From NCBI RefSeq assembly GCF_024171785.1, contig NZ_JAMTCK010000002.1, positions 496,001-560,000 of the forward strand: DNA of 64,000 bases, read 5' to 3'. A model generated the notes under the pieces. The model saw nothing but the letters and a program-made list of their open reading frames with translations. It made no database searches and was not told the origin of the DNA. This DNA is from Goodfellowiella coeruleoviolacea. GTDB lineage: Bacteria > Actinomycetota > Actinomycetes > Mycobacteriales > Pseudonocardiaceae. The first letter of the stretch is position 1; every line of letters begins with the position of its first letter. Positions 1 through 8,798 of the stretch are shown one piece after another. Position numbers and translations under genes: made by a program.

Positions 1-1009
1 ACACCCCACCCCAGTCGTCGATGCCGGCCCGCACCATCAGCTCGTACTGCTGCCCGATCAGGTTCGGTGGCGCCTGGATCCGCGTCTTCGGCCCGAGCAC
101 CAGCCGGGCCACCGCGATGGTGGCGGCCAGCTCCTGGAGGTCCGCGTCGGGCGTGGCGCGCATCCTGGTGTCCGGCTTGGCCCGGAAGTTCTGCACGATG
201 ACTTCCTGGATGCCGCCGTAGGCCCTGGCCACCCGGCGGATGGCGAACAGCGCGTCGGCGCGCTCGGCGTGGGTCTCGCCGATCCCGATCAGGATGCCCG
301 TGGTGAACGGCACCGCGCTGCGGCCGGCGTCGTCCAGCACCCGCAGCCGCACCTCGGGGTCCTTGTCCGGGGAGCCGTAGTGCGGCGCGCCCCGCTCGGT
401 GAACAGCCGGCGCGCGGTGGTCTCCAGCATCATGCCCATGGACGGTGCCACCGGCTTGAGCCGCTGCAGGTCCTGCCAGCTGAGCACACCGGGGTTGAGG
501 TGGGGCAGCAGCCCGGTCCGCTCCAGCACCAGGATGGCCATGGCCCGCACGTAGGACAGGGTGTCGTCGTAGCCGTGGGCGTCCAGCCACTCGCGGGCCG
601 CCGTCCAGCGGTCCTCCGGTCGGTCCCCGAGGGTGAACAGGGCTTCCTTGCAGCCCAGTGCCGCGCCCTGGCTGGCGATCTCCAGCACCTCGTCGGGGGT
701 CAGGAAGGGCGCGTCCAGCCGCCCGGGAACCGTGGCGAACGTGCAGTAGCCGCAGCGGTCCCGGCACAGCCTGGTCAGCGGGATGAACACCTTGCGGCTG
801 TAGGTGATGACGCCCGGTCGGCCCACCGCGGCCAGTCCGGCGTCGCGGACCCGGGACGCGTGTTCGGACAGGGTCGCGAGGTCGTTGTCGCGCGCGTGCA
901 GCAGCACGCCCGCCTCGGCCGGGTCGAGTGACTTGCCGTCCCGGGCCCTGGCCAGGGCCCGGCGCATGGCGGAGGCGGTCGGACGGTCCTGCGGGTCAGC
1001 GAGAGCCAT
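1..1009 (-). CDS. fbiC: FO synthase (7,8-didemethyl-8-hydroxy-5-deazariboflavin synthase), N-terminal CofG-type part; runs off the left edge
   Basis: The gene starts at the ATG on the minus strand at 1009 and continues past position 1, so only about 336 residues are visible. The protein has a radical-SAM cluster motif CRDRCGYC with cysteines at about residues 82, 86 and 89 (CX3CX2C). A conserved stretch [14 protein letters not shown] precedes it, as in the CofG half of actinobacterial FbiC. The family condenses tyrosine with 5-amino-6-ribitylaminouracil to make FO, the chromophore of coenzyme F420, using two radical-SAM halves. In actinobacteria the two halves are usually fused (about 850 residues), so the CofH half should lie left of the window; this is inferred. 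The visible part looks intact. Confidence 0.93.
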   Translation of the reverse strand, partial: MALADPQDRPTASAMRRALARARDGKSLDPAEAGVLLHARDNDLATLSEHASRVRDAGLAAVGRPGVITYSRKVFIPLTRLCRDRCGYCTFATVPGRLDAPFLTPDEVLEIASQGAALGCKEALFTLGDRPEDRWTAAREWLDAHGYDDTLSYVRAMAILVLERTGLLPHLNPGVLSWQDLQRLKPVAPSMGMMLETTARRLFTERGAPHYGSPDKDPEVRLRVLDDAGRSAVPFTTGILIGIGETHAERADALFAIRRVARAYGGIQEVIVQNFRAKPDTRMRATPDADLQELAATIAVARLVLGPKTRIQAPPNLIGQQYELMVRAGIDDWGGV

Positions 1010-1156
1010 GCCAGAACCGTAGGTCGGCGCGGATCGCCTGCCCCATCACCGTTTCCGGCGACTCCACCGATCAGGTCAAGCCTCGCCACCGTCGTGGCTG
1101 GTCAACCGGTGCCGGTCGGTTGTCGGCAGCACCCCTGGACGCGTATTACCTAAAGT

Positions 1157-2761
1157 GTGGCGTCGGTGATCGGCAAGCGGGTGAACGGGCGGACGTACTA
1201 CTACCTGGTGGAGTCCGGGCGGGTGGACGGCCGCCCCCGGATCGTGGCGCAGCGCTACCTGGGGTCGGCCGAGGACATCGTCGCCGCACTGGACGGCGCC
1301 GGCGCCGTGCCGGCGAGCACCAGGCAGCTGTCCTTCGGGGATGTCGCCGCGGTCTGGGCCACGCTGGAGCGGCTCCAGCTGGCGCGCGTGGTCGACGAGG
1401 TGGTGGGGCGGGGCAGAGGGCGGGTGTCGGTGGGCAACTACCTCGCCCTCGCCGTGCTGCACCGGGCGACCGCGCCGGCCACGAGCCTCGCCGAGTGGTG
1501 GGCGAACACCGCCGCCCGGCGTTTCGTGCGGCCCCGACCGCCCGCGGACGCCGTGCGCGACGAGCTGTTCTGGCGGGCGACCGCCCGGCTCACCGGGGCG
1601 CACCTGGACCGCGTCGAGCAGGCGGTGGCCGCGTCGGTGTGGCGGTGGCTGGGCCCGGCGCGGCCCAGCACCCTCACGGTGGACGTGCCGGGGTTCGCCA
1701 CCTACGCGGAGACCGAGACCGCGGCGGCGACCCCGACCGGGCTGACCGTGCTGGTCACCAGGGACGGGGCCATCCCGTTGACCTGGCACGCCTACCGGCG
1801 GGACAGCCCGGGCCTGGTGCCGTTCGGCGCGGTCGCCGAGCGGCTGGCCACCCGGCACCGGGCCGCGGTCGGGGAGACCTCCGGCACGCTGGTGTTCGAC
1901 GCCAGCCAGCACGCGCAACTGGACCTGGACGCCGACCAGCGGTTCGTGGGCGCGCTGCCGCTCGGCGACCACCCGGAGCTGCTGGCCAGACCCGCCTCGG
2001 CGCGCACGCCGGTGGACCCGGACCGGTTCGCCGGGCTGACCGCGCTGGACACCCGGGCCAGCGTGTTCGGGGTGCGGCGGCGGGTGGTGCTGACCCACTC
2101 GGCCCGGCTGCACGCGGCGCAGGCCCGTGGCCTCGCGCAGGCGCTGAGCAGCGCCACCCGCCAGCTCGACGGGCTGGCCAGGGCGCTCGCCGAGGGCCGC
2201 AACCGCCGGCCCCGCGACCAGCTGCGCACCGAGATCGCCCGGATCACCCGGGTGCGCTGGGTGGACCGGGTGCTCACCGCGCGGCTCACCGGTGACTCCC
2301 TGGACTGGCGGATCGACCAGGCCGCGCTGGCCCGGCTGGGCGAGGAGTTCTTCGGCAAGCAGCTGCTGGTCACCAACCACGACGACTGGCCGGTGGCCGA
2401 CGTGATCACCGCGCACCGGGCGCGCTACCACCTCGACTCCACGTTCCGGATGCTCAACGGCGGCTTCGTCGCCGCACCCACGCCGGGCGCGCACTGGACC
2501 GACCAGCGGATCGCGGTGCACACGCTGGTGACCATGCTGACCACCGCGGTCACCCACCTGATGCGCCGGGAGGCGGACCGGGCCGGCCTCGACCTGTCCG
2601 TGCGGGAGCTGCTGGAGCAGCTCGCCCAGCTGGGCGAGACCGTGCTGCGCTACCCGTCCACCGGTGGTCGCCCACCCACCCGGCACCTGCTGACCAGCCG
2701 AGACGCCACCCAGCAGCAGTTGTTCGACCTGTTCGGCCTCGCCGCGCTGGCCCCGAGGTAG
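1157..2761 (+). CDS. IS1634-like (IS4-superfamily) transposase
   Basis: This is a 534-residue protein with the usual opening of IS1634-family transposases (GKRVNGRTYYYLVES) and the C-terminal signature HWTDQRIAVH at about residues 446-455, followed by a helix with HLMRRE. Candidate catalytic acids are D176 (LTVDVPGF), D248 (LVFDASQ) and D427 (YHLDSTFR). In relatives the third position is normally Glu in a V-E-D-x-F-R context, so here it appears as Asp. The start is a GTG at 1157 without a strong ribosome site. I found no terminal inverted repeats or target-site duplication on either side, so this may be a solo or domesticated copy rather than a complete insertion sequence. The reading frame is full length and undisrupted. 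Confidence 0.85.
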   Translation: MASVIGKRVNGRTYYYLVESGRVDGRPRIVAQRYLGSAEDIVAALDGAGAVPASTRQLSFGDVAAVWATLERLQLARVVDEVVGRGRGRVSVGNYLALAVLHRATAPATSLAEWWANTAARRFVRPRPPADAVRDELFWRATARLTGAHLDRVEQAVAASVWRWLGPARPSTLTVDVPGFATYAETETAAATPTGLTVLVTRDGAIPLTWHAYRRDSPGLVPFGAVAERLATRHRAAVGETSGTLVFDASQHAQLDLDADQRFVGALPLGDHPELLARPASARTPVDPDRFAGLTALDTRASVFGVRRRVVLTHSARLHAAQARGLAQALSSATRQLDGLARALAEGRNRRPRDQLRTEIARITRVRWVDRVLTARLTGDSLDWRIDQAALARLGEEFFGKQLLVTNHDDWPVADVITAHRARYHLDSTFRMLNGGFVAAPTPGAHWTDQRIAVHTLVTMLTTAVTHLMRREADRAGLDLSVRELLEQLAQLGETVLRYPSTGGRPPTRHLLTSRDATQQQLFDLFGLAALAPR

Positions 2762-2834
2762 CACCGGGCTCGGCGCCGAGGTTTGCCGATCGCCCTGGCC
2801 GGGCACGCCTGGCTAAACCAGGAGGACACCGGCA

Positions 2835-3527
2835 GTGAGGAGTGGGCTCATGCCAGACCCGGGCAGTCACGGCTACGACGTGCGACGGACCCGGCTGCGC
2901 TCGGACCACGAGAAGCACGGCATACCCGACCAGCGGGCCGACGAGGAGGCCAACGCCGAGCTTGAGCAGGAGCACCCGCCGAGGCGTCCGGACGACGAGC
3001 GGGCGGGCGGCCCGCGCGGGGTCCGGGGAACCAGCCGCGGCTCCCCGTCGCTGGACGAACCCGCGTCGCCCGCGCCGGGCGGCATCACCCTGCGCAGTTC
3101 GGGGTTCAACGACCACGCCTTCATCCCGGAGCGCTGCTCCTGGGACGGCGGCAACGTCTCGCCGCCACTGGAGTGGACGACCGTGCCCGACGGGACCGCG
3201 GAACTCGTGCTGGTCTGCGAGGACGTGGACGCGCCCGGCGGCTCGTTCATCCACTGGCTGGTCAGCGGCATCCCGCCGACGGTGACCGGGATGCCCGAGG
3301 GCCAGGTCCCGGAGGGCGCGGTGGTGGGCCACAACGACTACGGGGAGCGCGGCTGGGGCGGCCCCCGGCCGCCGATCGGCGACAGCCCGCACCGCTACGT
3401 GTTCCGGCTGCGCGCCGTGGACACGCCACTGGGCCTGGACCAGAACACCCCGGCCGACCAGGTGAGCGCCGCGGTCCGCAGCCACCAGATCGGCAGCGGC
3501 ACCCTGGTCGGCCTGTTCGCCAGGTGA
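2835..3527 (+). CDS. YbhB/YbcL family phosphatidylethanolamine-binding-like protein
   Basis: The protein has 230 residues. The C-terminal 150 form the bacterial PEBP/Raf-kinase-inhibitor-like fold. The ligand-site hallmarks are WDGGNVSPPLEW, a CEDVDAPGGSFIHWLV segment, and the later GGPRPPIGDSPHRYVFRLRAVD. The first 75 residues are charged, low-complexity and probably disordered, an extension beyond the usual length of about 155 residues. Two starts compete: GTG at 2835 behind AGGAGG (2820-2825), and ATG at 2850 behind GAGGAG. I chose GTG because of its better spacing. Members of this family bind small anionic ligands, but their bacterial roles are poorly defined. No operon partner is evident. 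Confidence 0.85.
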   Translation: MRSGLMPDPGSHGYDVRRTRLRSDHEKHGIPDQRADEEANAELEQEHPPRRPDDERAGGPRGVRGTSRGSPSLDEPASPAPGGITLRSSGFNDHAFIPERCSWDGGNVSPPLEWTTVPDGTAELVLVCEDVDAPGGSFIHWLVSGIPPTVTGMPEGQVPEGAVVGHNDYGERGWGGPRPPIGDSPHRYVFRLRAVDTPLGLDQNTPADQVSAAVRSHQIGSGTLVGLFAR

Positions 3528-3865
3528 CCGGTGCCCGCACCGGCCGAGGCGGTGCGGGCTGGTGCGGTCAGTGGTCGTGCGGGCGTGCGTGGCGGAGGGG
3601 ACGGCGACCGAGCGCGTGTCGTGCGGCCCCGGGCAGGCCGGCGCTAGCGGGCCGACTCGCCGCGTGGGAACCGCTGGCACCGGGTGCCCGCGCAAAATTT
3701 GTGAAATTAATTCACTATTGCTTCAGTGTGGACAAAAAACAGTCCTCCGAGCCGCCTGTCCGGCGAAAGCGGGCGCGTCCGGTCGATCAGTGACGGAAAA
3801 CCGGTTCAACCGCGGTGAGCAGTGGGTATGTAGGACGGGCGGGCTGGAACGAGGAGGGCAGCGGC
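3528..3865. other. Non-coding gap upstream of ku with an AT-rich island
   Basis: No gene is supported here. Positions 3695-3740 are strikingly AT-rich for this genome and include an interrupted palindrome, GTGAA (3701-3705) and TTCAC (3711-3715). This is the probable promoter/operator region of ku. Exact -35 and -10 boxes are ambiguous. Confidence 0.5.
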
Positions 3866-4909
3866 ATGGCGCGAGCGATCTGGACGGGGTCGATCAGCTT
3901 CGGCCTGGTCACCATCCCGGTGGGCCTGTTCAGCGCCACCGAGGATCACACCGTGCACTTCAACCAGTTCCAGCGGGGCACGTCGGACCGGATCCGCTAC
4001 AAGCGGGTCAACGAGCGCACCGGTGACGAGGTCGCCTACCAGGACATCGTCAAGGGCCACGACGTGGGCGGCGGCCAGTACGTGGTGGTGGAGCCCCAGG
4101 AACTGGAGGACATCGCGCCGGGCCGCTCCCGGTCCATCGACATCTCGGTGTTCGTCGACCTGGACGAGATCGATCCGGTCTTCTTCGAGCGGACCTACTG
4201 GCTGGCTCCGGCCAAACCGGACTACGTCCGCGCCTACAGCCTGCTGGCGCAGGCCATGGAAGCGGACAACCGGGTGGGCATCGCCACGTTCGTGATGCGC
4301 GGCAAGGAGTACCTCACCGCGCTGCGCGCCGACCGGGGTGTGCTGGCGCTGCAGACCATGCACTTCGCCGACGAGATCCGCGATCCGCACGAGCAGTTGA
4401 CCAACCTGCCCGAGGACGACGCGAAGGCGCGTGGCCGGGAACTCGACATGGCCACGGCCCTGGTGCGGTCGATGAGCGGACCGTGGCACCCGGAGGAGTT
4501 CCAGGACACCTACTCCGAGCGGGTCGCCAAGTTGATCGAGGACAAGCGGGAGGGGCGGGAGGTCGTCGCGGAGAGCGGCCCACCCGAGCCGACCGAGGTG
4601 ACCGATCTGCTGGAGGCGTTGCGCCGCAGTGTGGAGCGCACCCGGGAGCAACACGGCGGGCAGCGCCGAGGCACGGAGCGCACGGGGGCCAGGACGGCGC
4701 GCCGGCGCTCGCCCGAGTCGGCTCGGCGGCCGGCTGCCGGGCGCAAGCGCGGTGGTGAGGCTGGGGCGGTTCGCGATGTCGCGGCGATGAGCAAGGCGGA
4801 GTTGGACCGGATGGCCCGGAAACTGGAGATTCCCGGCCGGTCGCGGATGAACCGGGACGAGTTGGCCGCCGCGGTGGGGCAGGCGAGCGCGTCCGGGCGG
4901 GCGTCGTGA
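3866..4909 (+). CDS. ku: Ku, non-homologous end-joining DNA-end-binding protein
   Basis: The 347-residue protein begins MARAIWTGSISFGLVTIPV, the invariant start of bacterial Ku, followed by the whole Ku core (residues 1-260) including FFERTYWLAPAKPD. After an Arg-rich linker, the last 40 residues form a SAP-like DNA-binding motif (MSKAELDRMARKLEIPGRSR). Ku homodimers ring broken DNA ends and recruit the ligase LigD. The ATG at 3866 is preceded by GAGGAGG at 3851-3857; longer in-frame extensions lack similarity to Ku. The stop overlaps the start of the next small gene (GTGA at 4906-4909). No ligD lies in the window. Confidence 0.97.
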   Translation: MARAIWTGSISFGLVTIPVGLFSATEDHTVHFNQFQRGTSDRIRYKRVNERTGDEVAYQDIVKGHDVGGGQYVVVEPQELEDIAPGRSRSIDISVFVDLDEIDPVFFERTYWLAPAKPDYVRAYSLLAQAMEADNRVGIATFVMRGKEYLTALRADRGVLALQTMHFADEIRDPHEQLTNLPEDDAKARGRELDMATALVRSMSGPWHPEEFQDTYSERVAKLIEDKREGREVVAESGPPEPTEVTDLLEALRRSVERTREQHGGQRRGTERTGARTARRRSPESARRPAAGRKRGGEAGAVRDVAAMSKAELDRMARKLEIPGRSRMNRDELAAAVGQASASGRAS

Positions 4910-5094
4910 GCGTGCACTGCCCTGGCTGCCGGCACGGCGTGGACCACTGTCACGGCACCCTGGTGGTGCACGTCGACGGCACGTTGGAGTGCACGGACCT
5001 GGAGTGCCTGCGGGCTGAGGTGGTTCGGCACGAACTGGTCGTGGTCTGCCGCCAGGTGGACGACGACTGCGCGTGCCTGGCCCGCTGGAACTGA
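4906..5094 (+). CDS. Small Cys/His-rich protein translationally coupled to ku
   Basis: This is a 62-residue protein with eight cysteines and several histidines: CPGCRHGVDHCH near the N-terminus, then CTDLEC, a single cysteine, and CAC near the end. It looks like a metal-binding mini-protein. Its GTG start overlaps the ku stop codon by 4 nt, so it is almost certainly co-translated with Ku. I do not recognise a named family. A role as a zinc-binding partner in end joining is only a suggestion from position. The frame is followed at once by a strong terminator hairpin, which supports it being the last gene of a two-gene operon. Confidence 0.65.
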   Translation: MSVHCPGCRHGVDHCHGTLVVHVDGTLECTDLECLRAEVVRHELVVVCRQVDDDCACLARWN

Positions 5095-5095
5095 T

Positions 5096-5137
5096 CCACG
5101 GTGGACGGTCGGGTTCGGGGGTGACCGTCCACTGTGG
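5096..5137. terminator. Hairpin terminator after the ku operon
   Basis: A 15-bp stem, 5096-5110 with 5123-5137, with one G-T pair and a 12-nt loop. It lies between convergent genes ending at 5094 and 5275, so it could serve both directions. No long U-tract, as is common in high-GC actinobacteria. Confidence 0.7.
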
Positions 5138-5274
5138 GCTTGGGGTCAGTGGCTCCGTGGAGCTGGTTCTGCTTGCGGCGCGCGTGAAGGTGGTGCACAG
5201 GCGCCAGTGAGTCGGTGGTGTGTCCACTGTGGTCGGTGGTGTCGTGCTGGTGCTGGTTGCCGGTGGCGCGCCGG

Positions 5275-5538
5275 TCACCGGTGTGAGAAGCCGTGGTCGT
5301 GTTGCCGGTATCGGTCGGGTTGGCCGGCCGGGCAGATGATGATGGCGCCGTCGGCGAGCACGACTTCCCGGCCGGGGAAGGCCCGTTGGGCAACGGCGAC
5401 GTCGCGCTCGTCGAAGTCGCCGGCGAAGTAGGGGCAGCCGTTCCACAGCTCGATGGTTTCCGCACCCGTCGGCCACCGGGAGAAGAACGCCTCGGTGTCG
5501 ATGGGGTGCTCGGGCGGGGGCAGGTCAGCGCCGGACAT
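5275..5538 (-). CDS. Hypothetical 87-residue protein
   Basis: A short protein starting MSGADLPPPEHPIDTEAFF, with central DFDERDVAVAQRAFPGRE and a hydrophobic strand VVLADGAIIICPAG. It has no signal peptide or membrane segment and ends in a charged His-rich tail. The start at 5538 is chosen because translation from the next upstream start would add residues of low coding character. I cannot assign a family. It stands alone between two plus-strand transcription units. Confidence 0.5.
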   Translation of the reverse strand: MSGADLPPPEHPIDTEAFFSRWPTGAETIELWNGCPYFAGDFDERDVAVAQRAFPGREVVLADGAIIICPAGQPDRYRQHDHGFSHR

Positions 5539-5776
5539 GCAAGCAGTGTCAACCGCGCGGCCGGTGCCCGGCACCCGCTCCGGATCGCTCGTCTGGGTGA
5601 CGTGCCGGTCGGTGTCCGCCCGGTCGGGGTGGCCGGGCGTGAACGCGCGCCCGGTGTCCGGACGCGCGGTGGTGTTGCTGCTCCGGGCGGCGGTGATCGC
5701 GTGGGCGGAAGGACGTCGACGGCGATCGACTCCTGATTAGGGTCGAGGTGGAATATCGATCGAGTAGGGAGCGTGA

Positions 5777-6790
5777 ATGCGCGTCATCACCAGCCGTCGG
5801 CTCGCCGGGGCCGCCGTGGTTGCCCTCGCCCTCGGGCTGTACCCGGTCACGGCCCAGGCCGCTCCGGTGTCGGCGGACTGCGCCTGGACGGTTCAGCGGT
5901 TGCCCGAGGTCGAGGGGTTCGCCCAGCAGTACGCCAGGGGAACCGACCACGCCGGGCACGTGTTCGGTGCGGTGAGCAACGACTACGGTGACACGGAAGT
6001 GCCAGTGGTGTGGAGCGTGGACGCGGCTGGGGCGCCTTGGGTGCTGGGGTCCGCGCACGGTGCGCCCACCACGGTCACCGCGTTGAACGAGGCTGGTGTC
6101 GCGGTCGGCTACTACCGCGATGAGCTGGGGCGGCACCCGGTGCGCTTCGCCGACGGGAGCTACCAGGACCTTCCCGTGCCGGCCGGGGCGAACTGGGTGG
6201 AGGCCGTGGACGTCAACGCGGCCGGCGACATCGTCGGCACGGCTGGTGAGGACATCATCGTGTGGCCGGCGGCCGAGCCGGGCTCGTTCCGGTTGCTGCC
6301 CAAGCCGGCGGGCAGCGAGGCGTCGGCCAATGGCATCGACGACGCGGGCAACGTCATCGGCACCGTTGGTCTGGACTCGGCCGAGGGGGTGCGGATCGAG
6401 GCTCGCCTGTGGGACGCGGCCGGCCAGAGCGTGGTGCTGCCGCCGGTCGCCTCGGGGGCCTGGGCGTCGCCGGTGAGCATTCGCAACGGTCGCGTGCTGG
6501 GCACCGAGTTCGGTGGCAGGGACGCGGGCATCGTGGTCTGGGACCTGTCCGGTGCGGTGCAGTGGCACCTGGGACCGCGCTACGGCGCGAACGCGATCAA
6601 CGCCGACGGGCTGGTGACCGGGTGGCAGGGCGTGCCGGACGGGTTGATCCAGCGGCTGTTCCAGAACGGTCAGGCGGTGGCCACGCCACCCGTTGGTTTC
6701 AGCGCGGGCGCCTCGGGTTCGGCGTTGACCGATGCCGGCGTGCTGGCGGGCACCAGCGACAACCAGGCCGCGGTGGCCACCTGCCGCTGA
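5777..6790 (+). CDS. Secreted repeat protein (HAF/propeller-like)
   Basis: The protein has 337 residues. A classical signal peptide (residues 1-28, cleavage after AQA) is followed by a series of 40-50-residue repeats. Each repeat contains a short NxAGxxVG-type motif, for example LNEAGVAVGYYRD, VNAAGDIVGTA, IDDAGNVIGTV and INADGLVTGW. This is the pattern of extracellular HAF-repeat/propeller proteins. The mature protein would be extracellular. No catalytic motif is seen and the function is unknown. The ATG is preceded by GGGAG at 5768-5772. It stands alone. Confidence 0.75.
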   Translation: MRVITSRRLAGAAVVALALGLYPVTAQAAPVSADCAWTVQRLPEVEGFAQQYARGTDHAGHVFGAVSNDYGDTEVPVVWSVDAAGAPWVLGSAHGAPTTVTALNEAGVAVGYYRDELGRHPVRFADGSYQDLPVPAGANWVEAVDVNAAGDIVGTAGEDIIVWPAAEPGSFRLLPKPAGSEASANGIDDAGNVIGTVGLDSAEGVRIEARLWDAAGQSVVLPPVASGAWASPVSIRNGRVLGTEFGGRDAGIVVWDLSGAVQWHLGPRYGANAINADGLVTGWQGVPDGLIQRLFQNGQAVATPPVGFSAGASGSALTDAGVLAGTSDNQAAVATCR

Positions 6791-6937
6791 CCGCGTGAGC
6801 GGACTCGGCGGGCCGGGGGCATGCCGCCGTCCAGGTGCTTCCTCGGTGGTGACCGCATTTCCCCGGTCCGGTTCGGTGTTGGCAGGGCAAGATGGGCGGG
6901 ACGCCGTCACGGTGGACTCAAGGGAGGCTGCTGATCG

Positions 6938-7144
6938 ATGACCAACCCGTTTGACGACCCCGACGGAAGCTTCGTGGTGCTGGTCAACGACGAGGGCCAG
7001 CATTCGCTGTGGCCGTCGTTCGCCGAGGTGCCGGCCGGCTGGTCGGTCGTGCTCAACGAGACCGACCGGCAGTCCTGTCTTGACTACATCACCGAGCACT
7101 GGACCGACATGCGTCCGTTGAGCCTGGTGCGGGCCACGGGGTAG
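6938..7144 (+). CDS. MbtH-family NRPS accessory protein (orphan)
   Basis: The 68-residue protein matches the MbtH family along its whole length. It has [19 protein letters not shown] at the N-terminus, [14 protein letters not shown] in the middle and a C-terminal [12 protein letters not shown], including the conserved tryptophans. MbtH proteins bind adenylation domains of non-ribosomal peptide synthetases and aid their folding and activity. The ATG at 6938 follows an AGGGAGG-type ribosome site. No NRPS gene is in the window, so it is either an orphan acting in trans on NRPSs encoded elsewhere or a remnant of a former cluster. A terminator follows directly. Confidence 0.95.
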   Translation: MTNPFDDPDGSFVVLVNDEGQHSLWPSFAEVPAGWSVVLNETDRQSCLDYITEHWTDMRPLSLVRATG

Positions 7145-7169
7145 CAGGACTAGAACGTGTGGGTGTGCC

Positions 7170-7207
7170 CAGGGGCGCCGGGGTCGGTGACGGCTTCGGC
7201 GCCCCTG
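7170..7207. terminator. Terminator between convergent mbtH and glpD
   Basis: An 11-bp perfect stem, CAGGGGCGCCG at 7170-7180 with its complement at 7197-7207, and a 16-nt loop. It lies between the stop codons of the two convergent genes. Confidence 0.65.
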
Positions 7208-7256
7208 GTGTGCGGTGGGGGCGGTGTGGCGACTGGCCGGCCGCTGCTGGTCGGGT

Positions 7257-8798
7257 TCAGTGGGGCAGGGCGTGGTCGAGGGCGGCGCGGGCGGCGGGCA
7301 GGGCGCGGGTGCGGGCGGCGGGGACGAGTCCGATGCGGGTGCGCCGGTCGAGCAGGTCGGCTTCGTCCAGCGCGCCTTCGTGCCGGATGGCGAAGAGCAG
7401 TTCGGCCGTGGTGGTCGCGGTGTCCTCGGTGATGGGTTCGAGCAGTCGTGGATCGCCCTGGGCCTGGGCGAGCACGGCGGGTGCCTCGGTGCCGTAGCGG
7501 CGCACCAGCCGGCGGGGCGCGGCGATCGCGGCGAGCTGTGCGCGGGTGGCCGCGCCGACCAGGGGGAGGCGGTGGGTGCGGCACGGGCGGTGCGGGATGC
7601 CGGCGGCGCGCAGTGCGGCGTCCAGCGCGTCCTCGGCCATCCGCCGGTAGGTGGTGAGTTTCCCGCCGACCACGGTGACCAGGCCGTCGGGTGCGGTGTG
7701 CACCTGGTGTCGGCGGGAGAGGTCGGCGGTGCGGCCGGTGCCGGTGTCCAGCAGCGGGCGCAGTCCGGAGAAGGTGCCGAGCACGTCGGCGTGGCTGAGC
7801 GGGGTGCGCAGCACCGCGTTGATGGTGTCCAGCAGGAAGTCGATCTCGGCGGGTGTGGCGTGGGGGATGTCGGGGACCGGGCCGGGGGCGGGCTCGTCGG
7901 TGAGTCCGACGTACACCCTGCGATCGGGTGCGGGCAGCGCGAACACGAACCGGTTGTGTTCGCCGGGTACGGGCACGGTGAGTCCGGCGGCCAGTCCGCC
8001 GAAGCTGTCCTGGGCCAGCACGAGGTGGGTGCCTCGGCTCGGGCGCAGTGCCACGCCGGGCGCGACCTGCCCGGCCCACACGCCGGTCGCGTTGATGACC
8101 ACGCGGGCGTCGAGGCTGATGGCCTGCCCGGTGAGCTGGTCGCGCAGCACGGCGCCGCGGCCGGTGACCTGTTCGGCGGCGCAGCGGGTGAGGATGCGGG
8201 CGCCGTGCCGGGCGGCGGTGCGGGCGATGGCCACGACCAGCCGCGCGTCGTCGTGCGCCTGGCCGTCCCAGCTGAGCAGGCCGCCGCGCAGTTGGTCGGT
8301 GCGGATGGTGGGGGCGTGGCGGTGCACCTCGGTGGCGCTGACGCGGCGGGGTGGTGGCAGGACGTGGCCGGGGGTGCCCGCGGTGGCGCGCAGCAGGTCG
8401 CCGGCGAGGAACCCGGCGCCGACCAGTGCCGCGTTGGCCCGGGACACCGCGGGGGTGAGGGGCACCAGTTGCGGCAGGGCCCGCACCAGGTGGGGTGCGG
8501 TGCGGGTGAGCAGGATGCCGCGTTCGACCGCGCTCTCGCGGGCGATGCCGAGTTGGCCGCTGGCCAGGTAGCGCAGTCCGCCGTGGATGAGTTTGGAACT
8601 CCACCGGCTGGTGCCGAAGGCGAGGTCGTGCTTTTCGGCGAGCACCACGGACAGGCCGCGGCAGGCGGCGTCCAGTGCGATGCCGGCGCCGGTGCTGCCG
8701 CCGCCGACCACGAGCACGTCAACGGGTCGCCCCCGGCTGAGTTCGTCGAGGTCGCGGGCGCGGCGGGCGGCGTTGAGCGCGGCGCTGGGGGCGGTCAC
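7257..8798 (-). CDS. glpD: FAD-dependent glycerol-3-phosphate dehydrogenase
   Basis: The 513-residue protein has the dinucleotide-binding signature VLVVGGGSTGAGIALDAA near residue 30, then the GlpD motif SSKLIHGGLRYL and the C-terminal GGKLTTYRRMAEDAL, all diagnostic of GlpD. The enzyme oxidises glycerol-3-phosphate to DHAP at the membrane and passes electrons to quinone. The GTG start at 8798 overlaps the stop of the upstream tetR gene (GTGA, 8795-8798), so both are translated together and the regulator probably controls glpD. In M. tuberculosis, glpD1 sits in the same position beside a regulator, a flavoprotein and a diacylglycerol kinase (Rv2249c-Rv2252, from memory). Confidence 0.93.
   Translation of the reverse strand: MTAPSAALNAARRARDLDELSRGRPVDVLVVGGGSTGAGIALDAACRGLSVVLAEKHDLAFGTSRWSSKLIHGGLRYLASGQLGIARESAVERGILLTRTAPHLVRALPQLVPLTPAVSRANAALVGAGFLAGDLLRATAGTPGHVLPPPRRVSATEVHRHAPTIRTDQLRGGLLSWDGQAHDDARLVVAIARTAARHGARILTRCAAEQVTGRGAVLRDQLTGQAISLDARVVINATGVWAGQVAPGVALRPSRGTHLVLAQDSFGGLAAGLTVPVPGEHNRFVFALPAPDRRVYVGLTDEPAPGPVPDIPHATPAEIDFLLDTINAVLRTPLSHADVLGTFSGLRPLLDTGTGRTADLSRRHQVHTAPDGLVTVVGGKLTTYRRMAEDALDAALRAAGIPHRPCRTHRLPLVGAATRAQLAAIAAPRRLVRRYGTEAPAVLAQAQGDPRLLEPITEDTATTTAELLFAIRHEGALDEADLLDRRTRIGLVPAARTRALPAARAALDHALPH

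Noticed and set aside
1076-2806. Long open frame antisense to the transposase gene
   Set aside because: It is a by-product of high GC content; the opposite strand encodes a clear transposase family protein.
1010-2834. A complete insertion sequence with terminal inverted repeats
   Set aside because: No matching ends or target duplication were found by eye on either side of the transposase gene.
5549-8722. Frame of over 1000 codons on the minus strand
   Set aside because: It runs across the secreted repeat protein, mbtH and the wrong frame of glpD; low-complexity Pro/Arg/Ser composition and no family resemblance.
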